A stretch of DNA of 64,000 nt from G965276765 sp965276825 (GCA_965276825.1 OZ255630.1:3658001-3722000); one strand, 5' to 3'; counted from the first letter of the stretch, positions 1 through 8,559 are shown. The notes: generated from the sequence alone by a model not told the origin. Numbers and translations are program-made.

Positions 1-125
1 GCTGGGCGCCACGAAACGCCGGCAATGGACCGCTCCCTGGCAACGGTAGCCTCACCTGGCCCCGCCCCACCACGCACCCGGAGGTCCCGACGACCGACGT
101 CCTCGCCAACCCCTTCTGGCACGCC

Positions 126-800
126 TTGACCGGCGCGCACACCCCCTACGCGGCGGGCGTGGCCTGCGCCGCCGGTGAACCGCTCGCCGCCAGGTACGAC
201 CCCGACGTGTCGCCATTCTCCGCGGTGGGCGAGCCTGCGGACCCCGCGGGCTGGACGGCGTTGGCCGGGCTGGTCGCCGGCGGGGACACCGTCGTGGTGT
301 TCGTGCCGTCGGACGTGGCCGAGGCCGAGCCGTGGACCCCGGCCGGGTGGGTCGCCGGCTTCGACCTGCGCGGGGTGCAGATGACCGGCGAGGCCATGGA
401 CCCGGGACCGTCCGACGGCCTCGAGGTGCTCGGCCACGCCGACGTGGCGGAGATGCTGGACCTGGTCGAGCGGACCAGGCCGGGACCCTTCGAGAAGCGG
501 ACCGTCGAGCTCGGCGGCTACCTCGGCGTGCGGGAGGGTGGTCGGCTGGTGGCCATGGCCGGACACCGGTGCCGCCCCCCCGGGCACACCGAGATCTCCG
601 CGGTGTGCACCGACGCCGACCAGCGGGGCCGGGGCCTGGCCGCCCGCCTGGTGCGGGCCACGGCCGCGCCGATCCTGGCGCGAGGCGAGGTCCCGTTCCT
701 CCACACCGGCCTGGCCAACTCGTCCGCCATCCGCGTCTACGAGCGTCTCGGGATGCGGCCCAGCCGGGAGGGCCGCTTCGTCGGCCTGCGCCGGGCGTGA
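126..800 (+). CDS. GNAT-family N-acetyltransferase (5' end uncertain)
   Basis: Predicted acetyl-CoA-dependent N-acetyltransferase of the FR47-like GNAT group; substrate unknown. The C-terminal third carries the acetyl-CoA-binding core, with a motif A-like stretch QRGRGLAARLVRA and the usual ending (NSSAIRVYERLGM). TTG at 126 is the first standard start in this frame. The frame is open further upstream, however, and the codons from 90 read like a typical family N-terminus (TDVLANPFWHALTG). GGAGG at 80-84 lies five bases before an ACG at 90, so the true start may be that ACG, or the protein may begin outside the window. holB follows 19 bases downstream. Confidence 0.85.
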   Translation: MTGAHTPYAAGVACAAGEPLAARYDPDVSPFSAVGEPADPAGWTALAGLVAGGDTVVVFVPSDVAEAEPWTPAGWVAGFDLRGVQMTGEAMDPGPSDGLEVLGHADVAEMLDLVERTRPGPFEKRTVELGGYLGVREGGRLVAMAGHRCRPPGHTEISAVCTDADQRGRGLAARLVRATAAPILARGEVPFLHTGLANSSAIRVYERLGMRPSREGRFVGLRRA

Positions 801-819
801 GCGGTCACAGCCCCCGGCC

Positions 820-1902
820 ATGATGGGGGACGTGGCCGACCTGTTCGCCCTCGTGCCCGGCCAGCCTGGCGCGGTCGCCGCCCTCACCGCCGCGGCGAGC
901 CGTCCGGTGCACGCCTACCTGCTCGTCGGTCCGCCGGGCACGGGCGTGCCCGAGGCCGCGCTCGCCTTCGCCGCCGCCCTCCTCGATCCCGTCGGCGACC
1001 CGGGGGGCGACCCGGCCAGGCGGGTGCTCGCCGGGCTCCATCCCGACGTCGTGGTGGTCGAGCGGGCCGGGCCGTACATCACGGTGGACACCGCCCACGA
1101 GGTGACCAGGATGGCGGCGCGCAGCCCGGTCGAGGGCGGCCGCAAGGTGCTGATCCTGCAGGACTTCCATCTCGTCAGGGAGGCGGGTCCTGCGCTGCTC
1201 AAGACCATCGAGGAGCCACCGGCGTCGACGGTGTTCGTGGTCCTCGCCGAGCACGTGCCGCCCGAGCTGGTGACCATCGCCAGCCGGTGCGTCCGGGTCG
1301 ACTTCGCCCCGCTGTCACCCGGAGCGGTCACCGCCGCGCTGGTCGCCGAGGGGGTGGACGCGGACGTCGCCACCCGGCTGGTCGACGCCGCCGGCGGTCG
1401 CCTCGACCGGGCCAGGCTCCTCGCCGCCGATCCCGACCACGAGCACCGTCAGCGGACGTGGGCATCGGTGCCGGGCCGCCTCGACGGCACGGGCTCGACC
1501 GTGGCCGCCGTGGTCGACGAGCTGGTGGCCGGCCTCGACGCGTCGGTGGTGCCGCTCAGGTCCAGGCAGGAACGCCAGCTGGCCGAGCTCGAGGGGGCCA
1601 ACACCAGGGCCGTCGAGGTCAACGGCAAGGTCGGCCGCGGGGCTCGGGGTGGCATCAAGGCGGGGGTCAAGGACCTCGAGGAGCGCCACAAGCGGGAGCT
1701 GCGCCGGCAGCGCACCGACGAGCTGCGGTCCGGCCTCGCCGTCCTCGCCGGCGTCTACCGTGACCGGCTGGCCGACGAGGACCGCCGCGGCGCGGCCATC
1801 GACGCCATCGACGCCATCGACGGCCTCGGCCGGGAGCTGGTCCGCAACCTCGGCGAGACGCTCGCCCTCCAGGCGCTCCTCTGCCGCCTGGTGCCCGCCT
1901 GA
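820..1902 (+). CDS. holB: DNA polymerase III subunit delta'
   Basis: Clamp-loader subunit delta' (about 360 aa), part of the complex that loads the beta sliding clamp at the replication fork. Near residue 35 a P-loop-like GPPGTGVPEAA lacks the usual GK[ST], as expected for a subunit that does not hydrolyse ATP. The family block LLKTIEEPPASTVFVVL and the SRC sensor motif in TIASRCVRVDF are present. The C-terminus is charged and probably helical. Two adjacent ATGs (820 and 823) are possible starts. The frame is open far upstream, but that part overlaps the acetyltransferase and does not look like delta'. Confidence 0.9.
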   Translation: MMGDVADLFALVPGQPGAVAALTAAASRPVHAYLLVGPPGTGVPEAALAFAAALLDPVGDPGGDPARRVLAGLHPDVVVVERAGPYITVDTAHEVTRMAARSPVEGGRKVLILQDFHLVREAGPALLKTIEEPPASTVFVVLAEHVPPELVTIASRCVRVDFAPLSPGAVTAALVAEGVDADVATRLVDAAGGRLDRARLLAADPDHEHRQRTWASVPGRLDGTGSTVAAVVDELVAGLDASVVPLRSRQERQLAELEGANTRAVEVNGKVGRGARGGIKAGVKDLEERHKRELRRQRTDELRSGLAVLAGVYRDRLADEDRRGAAIDAIDAIDGLGRELVRNLGETLALQALLCRLVPA

Positions 1903-1966
1903 CCGCCCGCGCTCGCCCGCCCGCGCCCGCGGCCGCTCAGCGGTCCTCGGGACGCGGAGGCACCGT

Positions 1967-3163
1967 TCAGCGGTCTTCGGGAGGCGGAGGCACCGCCCCA
2001 TGGGCGCGCAGGCGGGCGACGGCGTCGGCCGGGTAGCCCACCTCGGCGAGCACCTCGTCGGTGTGCTCCCCGACGAGCGGGGCCGGCCGGCGGACCTGCT
2101 GGGGCGCGTGCTCGAAGCGCACCGGCGGCTCGATCACCTTGTAGCGGCCGCCGTGGGGATGCTCGGCGTCGGGCAGGCGCTCGACCAGGTCATCGAGGGT
2201 GTTGACCTCGGTGGCCGGGACCCCCGCCGAGCGGCAGAAGGCCAGCCACTCGGACGTGGTCCGCGTGGCCATGATCTCCGCCACCCGCTGGTAGAGGGTG
2301 TCGGCGTTGGCGATGCGGCCGCGGCCCGAGGCGTACAGCGCCGGGTCGAGCAGGTCGCCCCTGTCCGCCTCGCCGAAGATGGCCTCGTAGTGGCGCTTGG
2401 AGTAGGGCAGCACGTGGATCCAGCCGTCGGCGGTGCGTTGCGGCTTGCGGTTGGGTGTCAGGATCCGCGAGTAGCCCGCCGGCGCGAGCGGCGGTCGCGG
2501 CACCGCTCCTGCACCGTGCTCGACGAGGACGAACGCGGTGGCCGTGTCCTCCATCGGCACCTCGATGTGCTCCCCGTCGCCGGTGGTCGCCCGCCGGTAC
2601 AGGGCGGCCGAGACCGCGTAGGCGATGCTCAGCCCGCACAGCTTGTCGGTGAAGATGGTCGGCACCAGCGCCGGCGTGCCCGTCTGGATCCTGGCGGCGT
2701 CGGCCACGCCGGTCCCGGCCTGGATCACGTCGTCGTAGGCCGGGTCCTCCTGGCGGGGGCCGCCGGTGGCGTACCCGTGGGCCTCGCAGTACACGACGTC
2801 GGGGCGGACCGCAGCCACATCGGCATAGGTGAGACCGGCCCGCTCGAGGCTGCCGACCCGGAGGTTGGTCACCACGACGTCGCAGGTCGCGGCGATGGCC
2901 AGGACCGCGTCGCGGCCCTCTGGGCGGCGGTAGTCGAGGCGCACGCTGCGCTTGTTGCGCATCAGGTTGAGCGCCACCCCCGACAGCTGCGGGTGGGGTC
3001 CTGGCCCCATGACCCGGTTGGTCTCCAGCGTGGCGCCCTCGATCACCACCACCTCGGCGCCGAGGTCGCCGAGCAGCTGGGTGGCGTAGGGGCCCATCAC
3101 GACCGTCGACAGGTCGAGCACCCGGATCCCGGCCAGCGGACCCGTCGCCGCCGGCGTGGGCAT
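1967..3163 (-). CDS. CaiB/BaiF-type CoA-transferase
   Basis: Class III CoA-transferase (398 aa), moving CoA between carboxylic acids; substrate unknown. It opens with the family start GPLAGIRVLDLSTVVMGPYA, followed by LLGDLGAEVVVIE and NKRSVRLDYRRPEGRDAV. The catalytic Asp is probably in EDPAYDDVIQAG. C-terminal features include TTSEWLAFCRSAGVPATEVN. The ATG at 3161-3163 overlaps the stop of the upstream amidase (ATGA), so the two are translationally coupled and probably act on the same acid or amide. A longer reading of this frame to 4300 runs through the amidase gene and is not real. Confidence 0.9.
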   Translation of the reverse strand: MPTPAATGPLAGIRVLDLSTVVMGPYATQLLGDLGAEVVVIEGATLETNRVMGPGPHPQLSGVALNLMRNKRSVRLDYRRPEGRDAVLAIAATCDVVVTNLRVGSLERAGLTYADVAAVRPDVVYCEAHGYATGGPRQEDPAYDDVIQAGTGVADAARIQTGTPALVPTIFTDKLCGLSIAYAVSAALYRRATTGDGEHIEVPMEDTATAFVLVEHGAGAVPRPPLAPAGYSRILTPNRKPQRTADGWIHVLPYSKRHYEAIFGEADRGDLLDPALYASGRGRIANADTLYQRVAEIMATRTTSEWLAFCRSAGVPATEVNTLDDLVERLPDAEHPHGGRYKVIEPPVRFEHAPQQVRRPAPLVGEHTDEVLAEVGYPADAVARLRAHGAVPPPPEDR

Positions 3164-4587
3164 CAGGCGGCGTCGTCGACCGGCGGGTGGCGCAGATCCC
3201 ACCGGGCGACGGCTTCGAGCTGGGCGGCGAGCGCGATGAGCAGCTCCTCGCTGCTGGCCGGCCCGATCAGCTGCACGCCGACCGGCAGCCCGTCGGCGGT
3301 CATGCCGGCGGGGACGTTGATGGCCGGCCAGCCGAGCACGTTCCACGGCCAGGCGTAGGGGCAGGCGCCGGCGACCACCCGGTCCGTCGCCAGGTCCGAC
3401 AGGCCGTCGCACGCCCCTGCGGCGAGGGGCGGCAGGGCGGTGGTCGGGGCCAGGACCACGTCGAAACGCTCGAAGATGGCGCCGATCCGCCGGGCGAACC
3501 AGCTCTCGGCCGCTCTCGCCGGGCGCAGCAGCGGCCCGACGACCAGCCCGGCGTCGCAGTTGCGTCGCGTGCGCCGGTCGAGCAGCCGGGGGTCGGGGAG
3601 CCGCTTGCGCCACTCCCTGAGCCCGGTGTAGCTGCGCGGGACGAAGGTGGTGCCGATCAGCCCGTAGGCCGGGTCGGCCTCCTCCACGTCGTGGCCGAGG
3701 CCCCCCAGCCGCTCGGCCACGGCGCCGATCGCGGCGAGGATCTCGGGGTGCAGGAAGGCCGGCATCAACGAGAACGGCACCGCCGTCGAGAGGGCCACCC
3801 GGAGCCGACCGGGCCGGCGGTCGACGGCGAGCCGAAACGGCGCTGACGGGGCCGGCGGACGGTGCCGGTCGCCCGGATGGGACCCGGCGACCACGTCGAG
3901 GAGGGCGGCGGCATCGGCCACCGTGCGGGCCATCACCCCGTGGGTGGTGAGCCCGTGGAAGGCCTCGGCGTCCGGCCACGACGAGATCCGGCCGCGCTGG
4001 GGCTTGATCCCGACGATGCCCGTCCACGCCGAGGGGATGCGCACCGATCCGGCCCCGTCGGACCCGGTGGCCGCGGCCACGACGCCGGCGCTCACCGCGG
4101 CGGCGGAGCCCCCGGACGACCCGCCAGGCGAGTGGGCCCCCGACCACGGGTTGCGGGTCACGCCGAAGGCCTCGCCCTCCGTGAAGGGCCACTGGCCGAG
4201 CTCGGGGGTGTTGGTCTTGCCGATGATGACGGCCCCGGCCACCCGGAGCCGGCGCACGATCTCGGCGTCGGCGACCGCCGGCGGGAACTTGCCGCGGCAA
4301 CCGAAGGCGGTCGTCTCGCCCTCCACGTCGGTGTCGTCCTTGACGGCGATGGGCACCCCGAGCAGGGGGGCCCGCTCGCCTGCGGCCAGGCGCACGTCGG
4401 CCTTCTCGGCCTCCCTCCTGGCGGCCGCAGGGCGGAGCGAGCGGAAGGCGTTGAGCGTCCCCTGGGTCGCCGCCGCCCGCGCCAGCGCGCCCTCCACCAG
4501 CTCGACGGCGCTGACCTCACCGGCGGCGAGGCGCGCCGCCTGGGACTCGAGGCTCTCCCAGCGGTCGGGGGTGGGGGTGGGCGGCAC
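3163..4587 (-). CDS. Amidase (amidase signature family)
   Basis: Amidase-signature hydrolase (474 aa) releasing ammonia from an amide; substrate unknown. The Ser-cisSer-Lys triad is visible: Lys in GVPIAVKDDTD, the glycine-serine loop PGGSSGGSAAAVSAG, and the nucleophilic Ser in GSDGAGSVRIPSAW. The C-terminal block PAINVPAGMTADGLPVGVQL matches the family. It starts at GTG 4587, preceded by GAGGAG. It is the first gene of a two-gene operon with the coupled CoA-transferase, which suggests hydrolysis of an amide followed by CoA activation of the acid. It could also act as a broad-range amidase. Confidence 0.9.
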   Translation of the reverse strand: MPPTPTPDRWESLESQAARLAAGEVSAVELVEGALARAAATQGTLNAFRSLRPAAARREAEKADVRLAAGERAPLLGVPIAVKDDTDVEGETTAFGCRGKFPPAVADAEIVRRLRVAGAVIIGKTNTPELGQWPFTEGEAFGVTRNPWSGAHSPGGSSGGSAAAVSAGVVAAATGSDGAGSVRIPSAWTGIVGIKPQRGRISSWPDAEAFHGLTTHGVMARTVADAAALLDVVAGSHPGDRHRPPAPSAPFRLAVDRRPGRLRVALSTAVPFSLMPAFLHPEILAAIGAVAERLGGLGHDVEEADPAYGLIGTTFVPRSYTGLREWRKRLPDPRLLDRRTRRNCDAGLVVGPLLRPARAAESWFARRIGAIFERFDVVLAPTTALPPLAAGACDGLSDLATDRVVAGACPYAWPWNVLGWPAINVPAGMTADGLPVGVQLIGPASSEELLIALAAQLEAVARWDLRHPPVDDAA

Positions 4588-4661
4588 GGGCTCCTCGGGA
4601 CCGGACCCGGCGGATCCGACCCTGCGACCGTATCCGGCCGGCAGGGGGGCGCCCCCGCCCC

Positions 4662-5012
4662 TCAGCGGCGGAGCGCGCTGCCGGTGTCCGCGGCCTCCGC
4701 CGCGGTCAGCTCGGCCGCGGGCTGGGCCTCCAACCGCTCGTCGGGGATCGGCTCGCCGGAGCGCACCGAGCGCCCGTAGGTGCCGGCGGCCAGCCGGCCC
4801 TCGGCCCGCTCGACCGCCTCCAGGCCCTCCCGGACCTGGGTCGCCACGGCGTCGTCGCCGCCCTCCTCGGTCAGGGGCTCGGCGCTGTCGTCGTGGTCGG
4901 CCAGCCCGTCGCCCGGCAGGGCGTCGCGGTGGCCCGCGGTCATGTCGGCCAGGAGCCCCTCCAACCTGCGCCGCTCGTCGGTCAGCAGTTGCGTTGCTCG
5001 TGCCTCATCCAC
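4662..5012 (-). CDS. DksA/TraR-like protein lacking zinc-finger cysteines
   Basis: Small protein (116 aa) resembling actinobacterial DksA/TraR-family proteins. It has an N-terminal helical coiled-coil (residues 1-70) and the diagnostic YGRSVRSGEPIPDERLEA segment. In zinc-finger members this segment reads roughly CxxCGxxI. Here both cysteines are replaced by Ser, and no later Cys pair exists, so zinc binding seems lost. GTG at 5012 is chosen because GAGAGG precedes it by seven bases; an in-frame GTG at 5030 is possible. A regulatory role through the RNA polymerase secondary channel is inference only. Confidence 0.7.
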   Translation of the reverse strand: MDEARATQLLTDERRRLEGLLADMTAGHRDALPGDGLADHDDSAEPLTEEGGDDAVATQVREGLEAVERAEGRLAAGTYGRSVRSGEPIPDERLEAQPAAELTAAEAADTGSALRR

Positions 5013-5451
5013 GTCGGGTCCTCTCGTCACTGTTCGTTCCTGCGCCGTTGTACCCCGCCGGCGCCGGCTCCAGACGGTCGGGGCGCGCCCTGCGGGCGTG
5101 GTGGGGCCTCGCGGCGCGGGCGGCTCGGGCAGCAGCGTGGTGGGGTCTCGCGGCGCCGGCGGCTCGGGCGACCTCGGGGCGGGCTCGGGCAACTTCGGGG
5201 CGGGCTCGGGTGACTTCGGGGCGGGCTCGGGTGACTTCGGGCGGGCTCGGGTGACTTCGGGGCGGTTCGCGTTGGTATCCGACGTGGGGGACCCCAAGAA
5301 TCGTCGGGGCCGGCCGGCGTGGGCTTCGCAGGCGTCGATCGGCCGGCGTGGAGCCGCCCCGGAGCGCGACGGCGTCGGGCCCGGCGGGTAGGGGGAGCCA
5401 CGACGACGCGACGGTGCGGCGGGCTCGACGGGATCGACGAGAGGCAGACCG
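5013..5451. other. Gene-free stretch upstream of gadB
   Basis: I see no convincing gene here. The stretch is G-rich on the + strand. It holds a 21-bp tandem array (5161-5264) and, before it, two longer related copies beginning around 5099 and 5139. It separates the divergent DksA-like gene from gadB, so it must contain both promoters, but no clear -10/-35 pair stands out. Confidence 0.6.
5161..5264. repeat. 21-bp tandem repeat, five units
   Basis: Five consecutive units start at 5161, 5182, 5203, 5224 and 5244. The consensus is GGCTCGGGTGACTTCGGGGCG. Units 1 and 2 differ by a few bases and unit 4 is one G shorter. The one-base loss in unit 4 breaks any reading frame, so the array is probably not coding. 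Confidence 0.9.
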
Positions 5452-6855
5452 ATGGCACTGCACAGCGGCACGGAGCGCTCCACCCACCAGGCCCACCGGG
5501 CCAACCCGCTCCACGGGGAGACCAACCCGGCCTACGGGTCGCGGATCGAGCCCCCCATCCGGTCGCTCCGGGAGGACCCGATCCCGCCCGAGATGGCCTA
5601 CCGGATCGTCCACGACGAGCTGCTCCTCGACGGCAACGCCCGACTCAACCTGGCCACCTTCGTGACCACGTGGATGGAGCCCCAGGCGGACCGGCTGATG
5701 GCCGAGTGCGCCGAGAAGAACATGATCGACAAGGACGAGTACCCCCAGACCGCCGAGCTCGAGCGGCGCTGCGTCAACATCCTCGCCGACCTCTGGCACG
5801 CCCCCGGCGGCGGCCAGACCGACGCGGTCGGCTGCTCGACGACCGGCTCGTCGGAGGCCTGCATGCTCGGCGGCATGGCCCTCAAACGGCGCTGGTCCAG
5901 GCGCGCGGGCGCCGGCGGCGGCCGACCCAACCTCGTCATGGGCGCCAACGTGCAGGTGTGCTGGGAGAAGTTCTGCAACTACTGGGAGGTGGAGGCGCGG
6001 GTGGTGCCGATGGAGGGCGACCGCTACCACCTCACGGCCGACGAGGCGGTGGCGCACTGCGACGAGAACACCATCGGCGTGGTCGCCATCCTCGGCTCCA
6101 CCTTCGACGGCAGCTACGAGCCCGTGGCCGAGATCGCCGCCGCCCTCGACGCCCTCCAGGCCCGCGCCGGCATCGACGTGCCCATCCACGTCGACGGGGC
6201 GTCGGGCGCCATGATCGCCCCGTTCCTCGACCAGGACCTGGAGTGGGACTTCCGCCTCCCCCGCGTGGCGTCGATCAACACCTCCGGCCACAAGTACGGC
6301 CTCGTGTACCCGGGAGTCGGGTGGATCCTGTGGCGCGACCACGACGCCCTCCCCGAGGAGCTGGTGTTCAAGGTCAACTACCTGGGGGGCGAGATGCCCA
6401 CCTTCGCCCTGAACTTCTCCCGCCCGGGCTCGGAGGTGGTGGCGCAGTACTACACCATGCTCCGCCTCGGCTTCGCCGGTTTCCGGGCCGTGCAGCAGGC
6501 CTCGCGCGACACCGCCATGGACCTGGCGGGGCGCATCGGGGCCATGGAGCCGTTCCGACTGCTGACCATCGGCGACCAGCTCCCGGTGTTCGCGTTCACG
6601 ACCAGGCCGGAGATCACGGCGTTCGACGTGTTCGACGTCTCGCGCCGGCTGCGGGAACGGGGCTGGATCCTGCCGGCGTACTCGTTCCCCGCCAACCGCA
6701 CCGACCTGAGCGTGCTGCGCATCGTGGTCCGCAACGGCTTCCTCCAGGACATGGCCGACCTGCTCATCGAGGACATCGAGCGCCTCCTGCCCGAGCTGGC
6801 CGCCCAGTCCGAGCCCCTCGACTCGCCGTCCGCGGCCGAGAGCTTCCACCACTAG
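5452..6855 (+). CDS. gadB: Glutamate decarboxylase
   Basis: PLP-dependent glutamate decarboxylase (467 aa), converting glutamate to GABA and CO2 with consumption of a proton. The length and all main blocks fit the GadA/GadB family: N-terminal GETNPAYGSRIEPPIRSL, substrate/PLP segment CSTTGSSEACMLGGMALKRR, PLP-aspartate region IHVDGASGAMIAPFLD, and the PLP-binding Lys in NTSGHKYGLVYPG. GAGAGG lies about eight bases before the ATG. No gadC-type antiporter is nearby, so a role in acid resistance is not shown. GABA production or nitrogen metabolism is equally possible. Confidence 0.95.
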   Translation: MALHSGTERSTHQAHRANPLHGETNPAYGSRIEPPIRSLREDPIPPEMAYRIVHDELLLDGNARLNLATFVTTWMEPQADRLMAECAEKNMIDKDEYPQTAELERRCVNILADLWHAPGGGQTDAVGCSTTGSSEACMLGGMALKRRWSRRAGAGGGRPNLVMGANVQVCWEKFCNYWEVEARVVPMEGDRYHLTADEAVAHCDENTIGVVAILGSTFDGSYEPVAEIAAALDALQARAGIDVPIHVDGASGAMIAPFLDQDLEWDFRLPRVASINTSGHKYGLVYPGVGWILWRDHDALPEELVFKVNYLGGEMPTFALNFSRPGSEVVAQYYTMLRLGFAGFRAVQQASRDTAMDLAGRIGAMEPFRLLTIGDQLPVFAFTTRPEITAFDVFDVSRRLRERGWILPAYSFPANRTDLSVLRIVVRNGFLQDMADLLIEDIERLLPELAAQSEPLDSPSAAESFHH

Positions 6856-7000
6856 CACGAGCGCGGTCAGGGGGCGGGCGGGGGCGGCCGTCGGTCTGGT
6901 GGGCGTTGGCCGGCGGGGGCGGCCGTTGGCCGGCGGGGGCGGCCGTTGGTCTGGTGGGCGTGCGCGGCCGTTGGTCTGTTCGGCGTTGGCGGGCGGGACG

Positions 7001-7100
7001 TGCGGTCGCTCGGCAGGGGGGCCCGTATCTGCGGTCACGGGACGGCGCTCACGACCGGCGATCGTCCGCAGTCCTGGGGCAACCTGGCGATGGTCCGGAG
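7001..7100 (+). repeat. 100-bp direct repeat, copy 1
   Basis: This copy matches 7305-7404 at about 97 of 100 positions; I see three substitutions and no gaps. It begins TGCGGTCGCTCGGCAGGG and ends GCGATGGTCCGGAG. The copies lie 304 bases apart in the same orientation, in a gene-free region. Confidence 0.9.
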
Positions 7101-7304
7101 AGCGGCCGTTTCGTGGGGAGGGCAGGCGCTGTCCCGGGCCGGCGCGCCGCGCCGGCCGAGAATGGTTGCAGCGCCGGCTCCGCCGGCACCGTCTTCTCCC
7201 GGGGCCGGCGCCGCCGGCCCCGCCGGACCTCCCGCGCCGACCGGGCGGTCCGGACCGCTCCCGGCGGCCTCCTGCGCTGACCGGGCGGTCCGGGCCGCCG
7301 CTAC

Positions 7305-7404
7305 TGCGGTCGCTTGGCAGGGGGGCCGGTATCTGCGGTCACGGGACGGCGCTCACGACCGGCGATCGTCCGCAGTCCTGGGGCGACCTGGCGATGGTCC
7401 GGAG
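7305..7404 (+). repeat. 100-bp direct repeat, copy 2
   Basis: Second copy of the repeat at 7001-7100. Both contain GCGGTCACGGGACGGC and GGCGATCGTCCGCAGTCC. The near identity implies recent duplication or functional constraint. No transposase or terminal inverted repeats are visible around either copy. Confidence 0.9.
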
Positions 7405-7511
7405 AACGGCGCCCGCCGGCCCGACCGCCCGCCGGCCCCACCGCCCGCCGGCCCGACTGCCCGCCGGCCCCACCGCCCCCCACGCTCCCGCCGGGCCCAC
7501 GAACAGCCGGG

Positions 7512-8462
7512 TCACGCCCGGTTGGCGGCGACGACCGACTGGGCGTGGGCGAGGAGGGCGGCGCGCAGCTCGGGCGGGGCGAGCACCTCGCAGGGCAGGG
7601 GGAGGCCGGCGAGATAGCGGACCATGCGCTCGAGGCTGGTGGCGCCGACGTGGACGACGGTGGCGTCGTCGCCCTCGGGGATCACGGCGACGGCGTTGGG
7701 CACGACCTTGGCCACGACGGCGGCGGGCGCGTCGAGCCGGATCCTGGCCTCGTAGGGCCAGGCCCGGGTGCTCAGGCCCTGGCGCACGAAGGTGACGGCG
7801 TCGGGTGGGTCGGGCAGGACGAACGGCGTCCCCACCTGCTCCAACGCCCGCATCCGGTCGACCCGGAAGGTCCGCCAGTCGGCCCGGTCGACGTCGCGCG
7901 CCATCAGATACCAGCGGGGACCGACGCGGACCAGGCGGTAGGGCTCGACCAGGCGGTCCGATGCGGTGCCGGTGCGGTCGGCGTAGGCGAAGCGGACCCG
8001 TTCGGCCCGGTCGCAGGCCTGGGCCAGGCCGACGACCATCTGGGATGCGACCCGCTCCGCGGGCTCCCATCCGGCCTGGGCGGTGGCGGTGTGCAGGGCC
8101 CGGACGCGGGCGGCGAGGGGCTGGGGGAGGAGCGAGTCGAGGCGGGTGAGCACCGAGATGGCCGCGTCCTCGAGCCCGGTGACGCTGCCGTCGACGGCCG
8201 CCCGGAGCCCGATGGCCACGGCCATGGCCTCCTCGTCGCCGAGCAGCAGGGGCGGCAGGCTCCCGCCCCGGCCGAGCTGGTAGCCGCCGGCCACGCCGGG
8301 GGCGGCCTCGACCGGGTAGCCGAGCTCGCGGAGGCGGTCGACGTCGCGGCGCACGGTGCGGTCGGTGACGCCGAGCCGCTCGGCCAGCTCCAGGCCGGTC
8401 CAACTCGCCCGGTGCTGCAGGAGGGAGAGCAGCGCCAGCATGCGCCCAGGGGTGTCACTCAC
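7512..8462 (-). CDS. WYL-domain transcriptional regulator (YafY/DeoR-like)
   Basis: Transcription factor of about 316 aa. An N-terminal winged HTH (residues 1-60, with LAERLGVTDRTVRRDVDRLR) is followed by a WYL domain in which the conserved triad reads RWYLMARDVD. The C-terminal WCX extension ends with EVLAPPELRAALLAHA. GTG at 8462 is chosen because the HTH begins right after it; a longer frame to 8540 would cover the intergenic palindrome. It is transcribed divergently from the MFS exporter at 8560, the classic arrangement of a regulator controlling an exporter and itself. Confidence 0.88.
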   Translation of the reverse strand: MSDTPGRMLALLSLLQHRASWTGLELAERLGVTDRTVRRDVDRLRELGYPVEAAPGVAGGYQLGRGGSLPPLLLGDEEAMAVAIGLRAAVDGSVTGLEDAAISVLTRLDSLLPQPLAARVRALHTATAQAGWEPAERVASQMVVGLAQACDRAERVRFAYADRTGTASDRLVEPYRLVRVGPRWYLMARDVDRADWRTFRVDRMRALEQVGTPFVLPDPPDAVTFVRQGLSTRAWPYEARIRLDAPAAVVAKVVPNAVAVIPEGDDATVVHVGATSLERMVRYLAGLPLPCEVLAPPELRAALLAHAQSVVAANRA

Positions 8463-8521
8463 GATGGGCGGACGCCGTCGGGGGATGCGAGGGACACGAC
8501 GCCAGGATATTCCCCTATTCA

Positions 8522-8536
8522 GGACAGAAACTGTCC
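8522..8536. promoter_or_regulatory. Candidate operator of the WYL regulator
   Basis: Perfect inverted repeat GGACAG-AAA-CTGTCC in the 97-bp gap between the divergent WYL regulator and MFS genes. Its position suits co-regulation of both promoters. Binding by the WYL protein is inferred. Confidence 0.55.
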
Positions 8537-8559
8537 GCATCGAGCTTTACCTTCGGCTC

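Larger units (their letters stand above)
6856..7511. other. Gene-free, repeat-rich stretch between gadB and the WYL gene
   Basis: About 650 bases between two convergent genes with no supported gene. Contents: short tandem copies of a GGCCGGCGGGGGCGGCCGTT-like unit near 6905-6960; two near-identical 100-bp copies at 7001 and 7305; a repeated GACCGGGCGGTCCG motif near 7239 and 7279; and a run of CCCGCCGGCCC-type units at about 7408-7490. Frames across it are low-complexity and look like artefacts. Confidence 0.7.

Noticed and set aside
1649..3358. Long + strand open frame of about 570 codons
   Set aside because: It is antisense to the CoA-transferase, Arg/Ala-rich and without family motifs, as expected for shadow frames in GC-rich DNA.
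5161..5264. CRISPR-like array
   Set aside because: The units are directly tandem with no spacers, and no cas genes are nearby.
5005..7038. Long minus-strand frame of about 680 codons across gadB
   Set aside because: It is antisense to a clear glutamate decarboxylase and reads through the 21-bp repeat array.
5319..7280. Long + strand frame overlapping gadB in another frame
   Set aside because: It has shadow composition with no recognisable domain; gadB has full family motifs and a ribosome-binding site.
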